Part shown: positions 8,029 through 16,150 of the stretch, one piece after another
Numbering within the stretch: position 1 is the stretch's first letter
How the letters are laid out: each line of letters begins with the position of its first letter
Source: an uncultured Latescibacterota bacterium
Lineage (GTDB): Bacteria; Latescibacterota; UBA2968; UBA8231
Length of the DNA: 64,000 nt
Assembly: GCA_951813615.1 (NCBI GenBank)
Contig: OX638377.1
Location: forward strand, 5,677,739 to 5,741,738
Reading direction: 5' to 3'
The notes under the pieces: generated by a model
What the model saw: only the letters and a program-made list of their open reading frames with translations
The model's database searches: none
Told to the model about the DNA's origin: nothing
Translations under genes and position numbers: made by a program

Positions 8029-8149
8029 TCTTCGGTATGGAGGCTTTAGGATGTCCTATTCCCATCCGCTCGGGGCAGGCCGCAAGCATCTGAAGGCATC
8101 GACCTTGTGTGTGAGAGAGGCCCCCCGCCTTCTGGAGCCATACCGAAGA
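8029..8149 (+). ncRNA. Candidate bridge RNA of the IS110-family element
   Basis: IS110-family elements encode a structured bridge RNA in a non-coding end. Here the long non-coding region 5' of the transposase contains a 12-bp inverted repeat, tcttcggtatgg (8029-8040) and ccataccgaaga (8138-8149), which would close a 97-base internal region large enough for donor and target loops. The true RNA boundaries are unknown and loop pairing with the insertion site was not demonstrated. Confidence 0.35.
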
Positions 8150-8241
8150 GTATCCAAGCCCCAAGAGGCTGCATAGACAAGGTAGGTAGCTCCCGGTACA
8201 AGGTCCGGGGACCCGAGCCCAATATATCAGGAGGTGTTGCC

Positions 8242-9234
8242 ATGCCACAAGTCCATCACGCAGGTATCGATGTGAGTGCCAAGACCTTACAGGTGGCCTT
8301 AGCCCGCCCAGGCCAGAGCCTACAGCAGGGCACCTTTGCCAATACGCCGCTCGGCCATCGGACGTTACTTGGATGGCTGACCAAAGGCGGGTCGTCCGTC
8401 CGCGTGGGCTTGGAGGCGACCGGCTTGTATAGCCAACGGATCGCTTGGGCGTTGCACGGCCATCGCCGACTGGAGGTGATGGTCATCAACCCCAAAGCCA
8501 TCAAACACTATGCGCAAGCCCACCTACAACGAGCCAAAACCGATCCGTTGGATGCCCGCTTGATCGCAGACTACATCCAGCGGATGCCCTTCCAGCCGTG
8601 GCAGCCGACCGACGAGTCGAGCCTACACCTGCAAGCGTTGACCCGACGCATCGGCCAACTCAAACGCGATCTAATCGCTGAGCGCTGCCGACTCCACGCC
8701 GAAGGCTATCGTGCGCTGCCGTCCGACCCGATCACCCGCGATATGCAAGTCCACATCCGCCACCTCCAGCGCCGTATCGCCCGCTTAGAGGAGCAAGCCC
8801 ACGCCTTAGTGGAGGCCCCTCCGCTGCAGATGGCCTACCACAGGCTGCTATCCATCCCTGGCATCGGCCCTACGTCGGCCGTGCGGCTATTGGCCGAGTT
8901 AGCCCCCTTGCCCTCCGATATGAAGCCGCCCCAGTGGGTCGCCTACGCCGGCTTAGACCCCCGACCCCGCCAGTCGGGCACCTCAGTAGATACCCCCCGG
9001 CCCATCTCCAAAGCCGGCAATAAACATCTACGCACCGCCCTATATATGCCCGCGTTGGTCGCCGTGCGCCATGCCTGCCATATCCAAGCCTTTTACGACC
9101 AACGCATCGCCGCCGGGCAAAAGCCCAAGCAAGCCCTCGTCGCCGTCATGCGTAAGCTGCTGCATGCCATCTGGGGCGTGTGGACCTATGACCAAGACTT
9201 CGATGGCGAAAAATTCTACCAAAACGCTGCATAA
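8242..9234 (+). CDS. IS110-family transposase (DEDD, Transposase_20)
   Basis: A 330-aa recombinase. The ATG at 8242 follows a strong AGGAGGT (about 8229-8235); the frame is open further upstream but starts there cut into the non-coding end. The N-terminal RuvC-like DEDD domain shows D10 (GIDVS), E58 (GLEATG), D101 and D104 (KTDPLDAR). The C-terminal Transposase_20 domain shows LLSIPGIGPTSA (about 213), WVAYAGLDPRPRQSG (about 234), containing the conserved serine, and KAGNKHLR (about 257). Length and domain order match intact IS110-family enzymes, so it is likely functional. It would excise and insert the element guided by its bridge RNA. Confidence 0.92.
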   Translation: MPQVHHAGIDVSAKTLQVALARPGQSLQQGTFANTPLGHRTLLGWLTKGGSSVRVGLEATGLYSQRIAWALHGHRRLEVMVINPKAIKHYAQAHLQRAKTDPLDARLIADYIQRMPFQPWQPTDESSLHLQALTRRIGQLKRDLIAERCRLHAEGYRALPSDPITRDMQVHIRHLQRRIARLEEQAHALVEAPPLQMAYHRLLSIPGIGPTSAVRLLAELAPLPSDMKPPQWVAYAGLDPRPRQSGTSVDTPRPISKAGNKHLRTALYMPALVAVRHACHIQAFYDQRIAAGQKPKQALVAVMRKLLHAIWGVWTYDQDFDGEKFYQNAA

Positions 9235-9348
9235 AACCATTGACCACAAAGAGAGTATCTCATACCGCTCTACTGTCGTGTACTTAGGGGAAGAATACAT
9301 TCAATCGCCACCTGCGTCCAGCAGGTAACGCCCGCAGAGTCTGCTGGC

Positions 9349-10329
9349 TTATCCCCAGAGTTGAGGATGGGGCGGATGGAGGAGGCTGCCTTCGTAGCGC
9401 AGCCCGCGTTCCCGATCTTTTTGCAGGAGCAGGGGGCCATCGAGATCGACGAAGCGGGCTTGTTGCGCCAGCAGGACAGCCGGTGCCATAGCTAGTGAAG
9501 TGGCGATCATGCAGCCGACCATCAAGTCCAATCCGCACGTGCGCGCCTCGGCCGCCAAGCGCAGGCCCTCGCTGAAGCCGCCGGTCTTGTCGAGCTTGAG
9601 GTTGACGCATTCGTAGCGGGAGGCCAGTTCCGCGAGATCGGCGGCGGTGTGGCAGGATTCGTCGGCGCAGAAGGGAACCGGGTGTTCGAACTCGGCGAGC
9701 AGGGCGTCTTGGGCGGCGGGCAGGGGTTGTTCGATGAGCGCGACGCCCAAGCGAGCTAGTGCAGCCGAGAGCGGCTCGACCTGGTCGGCGGACCAGCCTT
9801 CGTTGGCATCGACGATCAGGGTTGAGTCTGGGGCATTGGCGCGGATTGCGGCGATGCGGTCGAGATCGTCGCGACCGGCGAGTTTGATCTTGAGCAGCGG
9901 GCGATCGGCGTGATGGGCCGCGGCTCGACCCATGGTTTCTGGGTCGTCGAGGGAGAGGGTGTAGGCCGTTGCTACCGGGCGCAGTGCTGCTAGCTTGGCT
10001 AGTTCATAAACGGGGCGGCCACTGATTTTAGCTTCCAGATCCCAGAGTGCGCAGTCCAAGGCGTTACGGGCCGCGCCGGGCGGTAGAGCGCGTTGCAATG
10101 CCGCTTGGTCGAGGCCGGCTTCTACCTGTGGGCGCAGCGATTCTAGCGCGTCTACGGTTCCGGCCACGCTTTCGTTGTAGCGGGGGTAAGGGACGCATTC
10201 GCCGCGGCCAACGCAGCCGTCGCGGCTCAGCTCGACGACGACGACATCGGCGGTGGTTTTGGCGCCGCGCGAGATGGTGAAGGTCTGGGCGAGGGGAAAG
10301 CTCTCGCTGCGAACGGAGAAGCGGGTCAC
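9349..10329 (-). CDS. dgcA: N-acetyl-D-glutamate racemase DgcA / dipeptide epimerase-like enolase
   Basis: A 326-aa enolase-superfamily racemase. The GTG at 10329 overlaps the upstream dgcN stop by 4 bases (GTGA), which fixes the start; a longer frame has no family-like sequence. MLE-type catalytic residues are visible: KxK at about 147-149 (LLKIKL), D174 (VDANEGW), E200 (IEQPL), D223 (CADESC) and K248 (LKLDKTGG). This is the pattern of L-Ala-D/L-Glu epimerases, and the family next to DUF1611/DgcN genes is known as the racemase of the D-glutamate DgcN-DgcA route. Adjacent dgcN makes that role the best reading; murein dipeptide epimerase is the alternative. The IS110-family element follows 54 bases after its stop. 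Confidence 0.78.
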   Translation of the reverse strand: MTRFSVRSESFPLAQTFTISRGAKTTADVVVVELSRDGCVGRGECVPYPRYNESVAGTVDALESLRPQVEAGLDQAALQRALPPGAARNALDCALWDLEAKISGRPVYELAKLAALRPVATAYTLSLDDPETMGRAAAHHADRPLLKIKLAGRDDLDRIAAIRANAPDSTLIVDANEGWSADQVEPLSAALARLGVALIEQPLPAAQDALLAEFEHPVPFCADESCHTAADLAELASRYECVNLKLDKTGGFSEGLRLAAEARTCGLDLMVGCMIATSLAMAPAVLLAQQARFVDLDGPLLLQKDRERGLRYEGSLLHPPHPQLWG

Positions 10330-11324
10330 AGGGCATCGACCAAGCGCGCGGCTCCTTGACGCAGCGGATCGACTGCGGGCAGGCCGGCTTGGCTTTCTAT
10401 GGTTCTGAGCAGTTCGGAGGCGCGGTCTTCTGGCAAGTGCGAGGTGTTGACCGCAATGCCAACGGTGCGGCAGGCCGGGTTGGTAAGCCGGCCGCACTGC
10501 TCGTTGAGGCGAATGCAGTCGAGTAGATCGGGCAGTTGGTATTCGGGCAGGCCGCGCATGTGAGGGCGGTTGGGATCGTGGCAGAGGACAAGTGCGTCGG
10601 GCTGGGCACCGTGTATGAGGCCCAGCGACACGCCGGCATAGGAGGCGTGGAACAGCGAACCTTGGCCTTCGACTAGGTCCCAGTGCTCGGGGTGGTTGGC
10701 CGGGGTCAGGACCTCGACGGATCCAGCGAGAAAATCGGACACCACGGCGTCAACAGAAACGCCTGTCCCGGCGATGAAGATGCCGGTTTGACCCGTGGCG
10801 CGGAAGGTGCAGGCCATGCCTCGCGCCTGCATCTCGCGCTCAATAGCCAGCGCGGTGAACATCTTGCCGACCGAGCAGTCGGTGCCGACGGTGAGCAGGC
10901 GTTTGCCCGGGCGTTTGACGCCGGTTGCGATGGGAAAAGCGCGGTCGGGAAAGCGCGCATCCACGAGACGTTTGCCCTTTGCGCGGGCGTGGTCGGCCAA
11001 GCCGGGAATGGTGCCAAGGCGCGTGTGTAGGCCACTGGCGAGATCGTAGCCGAGGTCGATGGCCTGCAGGAAGGTATCGCGCCAGAGATCGGAGATGGTG
11101 CCGCCGCGATTGGCGACGCCGATGATGAGGGTGCGAGCACCGGCGGCCCGGGCTGCGGCGAGGGTTTGATCGGGCAGTCCGAGGTCGGCGTGGCAATCGG
11201 GAAGGCGGAGCTGACCAATACACTGTTCGGGCCGCCAGTGGGCGACGCCAACGGCCGTTTTGGCGGCTAGCTGGTCGGCGGCGTCACCGAGGAACAATAG
11301 GTATGGGTGCGCGAGTTGGATCAT
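10326..11324 (-). CDS. dgcN: D-glutamate N-acetyltransferase DgcN (DUF1611)
   Basis: A 332-aa DUF1611-family protein, the family that includes the D-glutamate N-acetyltransferase DgcN. It has a modified P-loop VGTDCSVGKMFTALAIE (about residues 145-161), where Met replaces the usual Ser/Thr after GK, and downstream blocks FRATGQTGIFIAG (about 173-185), EGQGSLFHASYAGV (about 217-230) and CHDPNRPHMRG (about 245). The ATG at 11324 is chosen because it starts the recognisable domain; the open frame continues upstream for 158 codons without homology-like sequence and overlaps the divergent gene. It is the first gene of the leftward run and overlaps dgcA, so D-glutamate would be acetylated and then racemised. 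Pathway assignment rests on family knowledge. Confidence 0.78.
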   Translation of the reverse strand: MIQLAHPYLLFLGDAADQLAAKTAVGVAHWRPEQCIGQLRLPDCHADLGLPDQTLAAARAAGARTLIIGVANRGGTISDLWRDTFLQAIDLGYDLASGLHTRLGTIPGLADHARAKGKRLVDARFPDRAFPIATGVKRPGKRLLTVGTDCSVGKMFTALAIEREMQARGMACTFRATGQTGIFIAGTGVSVDAVVSDFLAGSVEVLTPANHPEHWDLVEGQGSLFHASYAGVSLGLIHGAQPDALVLCHDPNRPHMRGLPEYQLPDLLDCIRLNEQCGRLTNPACRTVGIAVNTSHLPEDRASELLRTIESQAGLPAVDPLRQGAARLVDAL

Positions 11325-11502
11325 GAAAAATAAGATAGGAATTATGGTAAAACGTGAATAGCGCGGAGTTTTCGCAGAGTGTACCTTATTAACAAGAGCA
11401 GGGTGGATTTTCCCCGTATTTGAGCGCATGGGGTTATTCGCCTGATGTGGTTTTTCCGCATCGTCAAGACCCACTAAAAATGATAGTTCATAGAGATAGA
11501 CC
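11325..11502. other. Divergent intergenic region between dgcN and the STAND gene
   Basis: 178 bases of moderately AT-rich sequence that must hold promoters for both directions. No strong -35/-10 pair, operator or Shine-Dalgarno for the rightward gene was recognised; agaga at about 11491-11495 is the only purine run before its ATG. Confidence 0.4.
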
Positions 11503-14500
11503 ATGCTAAGCTCATCGACTGACCCTCTTGAAATACTTACCGACGCGCTTCGGGAGAAGCGGCCGCTGGTGCTGTTCGCAGGCCAGAATCTCGACTCGGC
11601 CCACGATGCCATACTTGGTGCCCTCCTCGATCGCTTTGGATGCACGGATCGCAATCCGGGATGGTGCGCCGCGCTCAAGCAAGGCATGAGTGCGGTCGAC
11701 ATGGATTGGCTTTCCGAGCGGTTTGAACGAAGTGTGCCCTCTGATGCCGTTGCTCTCATCTTTGATGTCGCTTGGAGTGCGGTGTTCACCTCGTCCATAG
11801 ATCCCCAGTTTGCGCGGCGTTTCGAGACCAGAGGGCGACAGCCCGAGTCGGTGCTTTCCAGAGATACCTATGCGAGAGTGCCGCGTAGCCGATCAAGACC
11901 GCCGATTCACTATCTCCTTGGAAAGTCCAATGAAACCGTCGAGGAGGCACGAGCACCTAGAAAGCAAAGCGATCTGCAGCGCCGCCTCAGCGGGCACGCG
12001 ACGGAATTGCTAAACCGCATCGCGGAAACCGCGACAGTGCGCGGCTTGGTGGTCATAGCAGGCTACGATTCAAGCAAGGATTGGATGTCGATAGACTCGC
12101 TATTGGCACCTCTATCCGGCCAGTTTGGCCCCAAGGTTTTATGGTTTGGCTCCTCGGGCAAGCCGGACTCGATCTTCGCCGACGAGATGATTGAGCAAGG
12201 AGCACTCATTGAAACCACAACGACCCTTGCAAGCGCAATAAGCCAACTTGAACTCCGCGGTGTGCTTGATGTTTCAGGGTCCGCTGCCCCGGACGAGCCG
12301 GGCATGGTGTCGATCTCCGGGGAAAGGGCACTGGACATCACTCCGGCCCTGCGTCTGCGAGTGGAAGCGTCTGCGGCCATTGTCGATGACGGATGGACGG
12401 AAAATCCCGAACCATTGGGCGAATCCGAGTTGGACGACGCGTTTCGCCGCTTCCACAGTACGCTTGGTAATTTCAGATTGCTAGTGGAGGGTGTATCGCG
12501 AGGATTTGCGGTGGAACGAGAGTTTGAGCAAACCCTTTGGAATACAGTGAACAGCAAACTAAAGCGACTTGGGCAACCCGACTCCGACGATGTGGTCGTC
12601 CTGCATGGGCAGTCGGGCACTGGAAAGAGCATCGCGCTCGCACGGCTGGCCCGAAAGATACGTTGCGGACTACGCCTGCCTGTTGTAGTTGCGACGAACC
12701 GGATTCCGAATCATGCGGACATCGAAGCGTTCTGCTTGGAGTCCGAACGCCTAGGGGCGATGGCGACGATCTTGATCTGCGACTCCAGCCAAGCCCCGCA
12801 ACGCTACGACGATTTGGCCTCCGCGTTGCGAAGTCGTGGCCGACGGTTGCTCATAATAGGCACATGCTATCGGATGGAGCCCCATGCCAGCGGCAAATTG
12901 GATCGACTTGTCGAGGCTCCTTCTCGCGTTTCGCCTGATGAATTGTCCGCGTTCAAAGAACTACTGAGCAAGCTCGGCCATGATGTCTTGCCAAGTTACA
13001 ATCCGCCCATCACTGATTCGATCTTCGCCATGCTGTACCGCAGGTTACCGGCCGCACGCGAGCGCCTTGCCACAGGCGTATCATCGGAAGCGAGATCTAC
13101 TGAAAGTGTGGTGCGTGAGCGGGCACGGCAGGTACCACGGCCATCTACCGGGCTTCCTGCCATAGCGGAGCAGTTGATTGAGTTGGGCATTGCTAGTCGC
13201 ACTTCGCAGGTGTTCGAGGAGGATGAAAAGCTCGAGGCTTTGGGTTTGGCTCAGGCGGGACGACTGATTGACTACGTCATGGTGGCTGGTCGGCTGAATT
13301 GTCCGGTGCCCGTTAATATCGTTTTTCGGGCACTTGGTCAGATTGACGGACTGCATCAGGATCAAATCATCTATCTCCTTGCCGATCTCGATCTGTTCCG
13401 CTGGGACGAGGACGGGGAGGGGTCGGACTTCCTGATTTCGCCACGCATACAGCTCGAGGCAGAGCTTATATGCAGACGAAGGCTTTCCCCAGATCAGGAA
13501 ATCGAGCGACTGATCGATTTGATCGGCAGCGTCAGACTTGGAGTGGATCAAAGAGCCGAGCACACGTTCCTGCTTGACCTGTTGTTCATGATTGATCGGA
13601 ACGGACCGCGCAAAGAAGCGTACCGCTCTGGGTACCTGCGGTTTGCCGACGCGCTCAAGCAGTTGCGGGAGCACAATAGAGTATCCGACCCGGATCTCGT
13701 TTTGCGCGAGTGCGTCTTCCGGCGACGGGCAGTTTTCCGGTCACAAAGTGATTGTGATAACAATAGAACCGAAGACGAACGATTTGCCATCTTGGATGAG
13801 GCTCGCGATACGGTCGAAAAAACGTTGCGTCAAATCGCAGACGAGAAAATCTCGGTGTCCAGAAAGACGAAACAAAGCCTTGTTGCAGAACGTTCGGCAA
13901 TATACGGATACCTTGCCGTTCAGCGGGCGCAGTCCAACGCGGGAGAGGACTTTTGGTCAGACTATCTCGCCGCTAGGACGGCAAGCGAGAAAGCCATTGG
14001 GCTTGGCAGGAACTCCCACCCAATTGATATCGCTCTCTGGACGGCGAGCGATGTGCTCGAACTGAAAAAGGGCGAACTGTCGGATGTACAATGCGCGGAA
14101 ATGTTGGCCGACTTGTATGCAACCATTGACGTTGCGGACGATGTCTTCAGGGTGAATGAACAGAGTGCTGGGAAGCCTAACACTTTACACAAAGACAGCG
14201 ACCCAGACGAAGGGTTGGTTGCCCTAGATCAAAAGGCGAGGTATCTCGAGCGCCGCAGTCGTGTTGCATCCGTTATAGGGGATGCAACACTGAGCGATGA
14301 GACGCTTGCCGAGTTGGGAAGTGTCGCTCCTGCGGCAGCAACCTTCCTTATTGCAAAGCATCAAGCGGAGCATGTCTATATGAGTGAGCCGCCTTTCGAC
14401 GACAAGATTCGCGGAATTGCAGCGAAAGCGGCGGACTACATATATAGTAGAGTCAATGCAGGAATTGAGCTAGACGACCGCTGCCAACGGCTCTTGCTCA

Positions 14501-15000
14501 GATTGCGGTGGGCGCAGGCAACGGGCGAGCGCTTGATGTTTAATGAGCGCAGCCGCACACCTTGGGACAGAGACCAGATTTCGGATATGTGTGAGATCGT
14601 GAGTGCCCTCAACGAACAGGCCGGTGCCGATGCACGTAACCGAGAGCGATTCCTTGAAGCAGTATTATGTTGGCTCCTCAAAGACACTAACCGCGCTATC
14701 GAGATCTGGCGGTCTCTATCGCACGATACCGAATATGAGGATCGATCTCGGGTGGTGCGATGGCTTGTGGATACGGATGAGAGTGGTTCCCCGCGTCAAT
14801 TCCGGGGACGCGTCGAAGCAAGGGGTGAAAACGACTGGTGGGTTCGAGTAGAGGGTATTGACAAGCCAATCAGGGTGCCAGCGCGAGAGTTCTTAAACGA
14901 CGATCTCGCCCATGGTCGAGAACTGCGAAACTTTGGCATTGCCTTTAACTACATTGGCCCTATTGCCGACCCGCTCTCGCGCCCAGGGCGGAGACGATGA
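11503..15000 (+). CDS. STAND-type P-loop NTPase with degenerate SIR2-like N-terminus
   Basis: A 1165-aa soluble multidomain protein. Residues about 1-250 follow the layout of bacterial SIR2-like effector domains: a first strand PLVLFAGQNLDS (21-32), AWSAVFTSSIDPQF (90-103) where active members have a TxNxD motif, and PPIHYLLGKS (133-142) where they have HG. The expected catalytic Asn and His are replaced by Ser and Leu. A P-loop VLHGQSGTGKS (366-376) follows, with a Walker-B-like ATILICDSS (421-429). The remaining 700 residues are helical and repeat-like, as expected for the sensor arm of a STAND protein. This architecture is known from Avs-like and SIR2-STAND antiphage proteins. The next gene overlaps by ATGA. 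Base composition looks less GC-rich than the flanking genes, suggesting transfer. Confidence 0.65.
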   Translation: MLSSSTDPLEILTDALREKRPLVLFAGQNLDSAHDAILGALLDRFGCTDRNPGWCAALKQGMSAVDMDWLSERFERSVPSDAVALIFDVAWSAVFTSSIDPQFARRFETRGRQPESVLSRDTYARVPRSRSRPPIHYLLGKSNETVEEARAPRKQSDLQRRLSGHATELLNRIAETATVRGLVVIAGYDSSKDWMSIDSLLAPLSGQFGPKVLWFGSSGKPDSIFADEMIEQGALIETTTTLASAISQLELRGVLDVSGSAAPDEPGMVSISGERALDITPALRLRVEASAAIVDDGWTENPEPLGESELDDAFRRFHSTLGNFRLLVEGVSRGFAVEREFEQTLWNTVNSKLKRLGQPDSDDVVVLHGQSGTGKSIALARLARKIRCGLRLPVVVATNRIPNHADIEAFCLESERLGAMATILICDSSQAPQRYDDLASALRSRGRRLLIIGTCYRMEPHASGKLDRLVEAPSRVSPDELSAFKELLSKLGHDVLPSYNPPITDSIFAMLYRRLPAARERLATGVSSEARSTESVVRERARQVPRPSTGLPAIAEQLIELGIASRTSQVFEEDEKLEALGLAQAGRLIDYVMVAGRLNCPVPVNIVFRALGQIDGLHQDQIIYLLADLDLFRWDEDGEGSDFLISPRIQLEAELICRRRLSPDQEIERLIDLIGSVRLGVDQRAEHTFLLDLLFMIDRNGPRKEAYRSGYLRFADALKQLREHNRVSDPDLVLRECVFRRRAVFRSQSDCDNNRTEDERFAILDEARDTVEKTLRQIADEKISVSRKTKQSLVAERSAIYGYLAVQRAQSNAGEDFWSDYLAARTASEKAIGLGRNSHPIDIALWTASDVLELKKGELSDVQCAEMLADLYATIDVADDVFRVNEQSAGKPNTLHKDSDPDEGLVALDQKARYLERRSRVASVIGDATLSDETLAELGSVAPAAATFLIAKHQAEHVYMSEPPFDDKIRGIAAKAADYIYSRVNAGIELDDRCQRLLLRLRWAQATGERLMFNERSRTPWDRDQISDMCEIVSALNEQAGADARNRERFLEAVLCWLLKDTNRAIEIWRSLSHDTEYEDRSRVVRWLVDTDESGSPRQFRGRVEARGENDWWVRVEGIDKPIRVPAREFLNDDLAHGRELRNFGIAFNYIGPIADPLSRPGRRR

Positions 15001-15896
15001 CTCCGATTGAACTCAGCAACCTGTACCAAACACTCCGCACTCGCGTCTCCATCCACTCGCCGAAAGGTTGCGCCGAAATCTCGCTGCCGCTGCCCGCCAA
15101 TTTTAGCGACGAACTGGCATTCTATCGCTTGGTCATCTGGGGATATGCGCTTGTCAACGAAGCGGCAAAGATCCCGCTCGCGTTTCTCACGAACTTGCCG
15201 CCGCTAAAGGCCGATAGTTCACTTCGCAACGAAATGTCCACTTTGCGAACCTACGTGGCTCACAACTTAGACATTAGCAAGAAACGGGATCAGAAAACGT
15301 ATGCCTTCGTTCATCGTTGGTTCAAGGAGGCGTGCGGGCGAGGCTCGCCAGACAGTGCCGCTCACTACTGCGATTGCTGCATCTATCTTGCCGGCAGACT
15401 TCAAGAGGCACTCAATGGCGCAATTGAAGCATGCGACCTACTTGATGACCCAGAGGATGGCCCAAGGCTCGTCGCCGACCTTAAAGGGCGCATTGACCTC
15501 GCTTGGGAAGCGCATCGGTTCGATCCGATAGTTGCGGAATGTGCCGCTCGATTAGGCAATCCAGGGCTTGACCTTCTGGTAATTCGCTCAAAGCATCTCG
15601 ATAAATGGCGCAGAGTCCTGTCCGAAGCGGACGAAAACGAACGAGAGCGCGTCCTTGAACAACGCATTGAAGCCGATCTTCTGGAAGCCATTGGGGATAC
15701 CCTGCCTCGAACCATCCGGGAGAACCTGCAACGAGTTGTAGAGAGTGCCGATGCGACCGTCGCCGCGCTGCTCTTGTTGCGCGAGGCCCGACGTATTGGC
15801 TCTATGACACTGCCGCAGATTATCGAATTTGTCAGCTCGCAGGTCTTGGAGCGGGGCAATTCCGAAGACGGCGCGAAGCCTGTTGATGCTCGCTGA
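14997..15896 (+). CDS. Helical partner protein with RX4H (HEPN-like) motif
   Basis: A 299-aa, largely alpha-helical protein with no recognised full-length family. Residues 82-92 read TLRTYVAHNLD, in which R84 and H89 form an RX4H motif in the LRxxxAHN setting seen in many HEPN ribonucleases. A Cys-rich segment HYCDCCIYLAG (about 122-132) and a long C-terminal helix follow. The ATG overlaps the stop of the STAND gene (ATGA) and is preceded by GGCGGAGA, so the two are translationally coupled. The simplest model is that it supplies the toxic RNase activity while the STAND protein senses a trigger; this is inference from one short motif. Confidence 0.45.
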   Translation: MTPIELSNLYQTLRTRVSIHSPKGCAEISLPLPANFSDELAFYRLVIWGYALVNEAAKIPLAFLTNLPPLKADSSLRNEMSTLRTYVAHNLDISKKRDQKTYAFVHRWFKEACGRGSPDSAAHYCDCCIYLAGRLQEALNGAIEACDLLDDPEDGPRLVADLKGRIDLAWEAHRFDPIVAECAARLGNPGLDLLVIRSKHLDKWRRVLSEADENERERVLEQRIEADLLEAIGDTLPRTIRENLQRVVESADATVAALLLLREARRIGSMTLPQIIEFVSSQVLERGNSEDGAKPVDAR

Positions 15897-15994
15897 TGCC
15901 CCACGGCGAGACAGGGTACAAATAGAGAGCTAGAATTCAAGCGCACTTAGCGACTAAAGCCCACGTCGGACCGATGGTACCGCTGGGAAGATGG

Positions 15995-16021
15995 GTGGGA
16001 CGCTCTCCCACTCAGATTTTT
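15995..16021 (+). terminator. Possible rho-independent terminator of the STAND operon
   Basis: GTGGGA (15995-16000), loop CGCTC, TCCCAC (16006-16011), then five bases and a TTTTT tract (16017-16021), about 100 bases after the partner gene stop. The spacing between stem and T-run is longer than ideal. The rest of the gap 15897-16150 shows nothing recognisable. Confidence 0.4.
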
Positions 16022-16150
16022 CTATCGCTGAGCCCAGCGTTAGTCGAGTCTGGGATAATTTAGCTTCGGCGACATTGTCTTAGTATCGTTTCCTTTTACT
16101 GACCAATTTTGGTTAACCCAAAGGCGAGCTGGATCACGGCCAGCAAAGGC

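Larger units (their letters stand above)
7934..9295 (+). mobile_element. IS110-family insertion sequence with 17-bp inverted repeats
   Basis: A complete element. A perfect 17-bp inverted repeat (ctaagtacacgacagta at 7942-7958, complement at 9271-9287) bounds one transposase gene. The octamer GGGAAGAA directly abuts both outer ends (7934-7941 and 9288-9295). The left non-coding region is about 284 bases (7958-8241) and the right one only about 36 (9235-9270). Inverted repeats of this length are typical of the IS1111 subgroup, while a long left non-coding end is typical of the IS110 subgroup. The element separates dgcA from the C39-like peptidase gene within a leftward gene run. Confidence 0.85.

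Noticed and set aside
8107..8241. Longer transposase start at 8107
   Set aside because: The AGGAGGT before 8242 and the family N-terminus (HHAGIDVS) fix the start; the longer frame would run through the candidate bridge RNA.
11325..11798. In-frame 5' extension of dgcN by 158 codons
   Set aside because: It overlaps the divergent STAND gene, has no DUF1611-like sequence and ends before the ATG at 11324, where the family begins.
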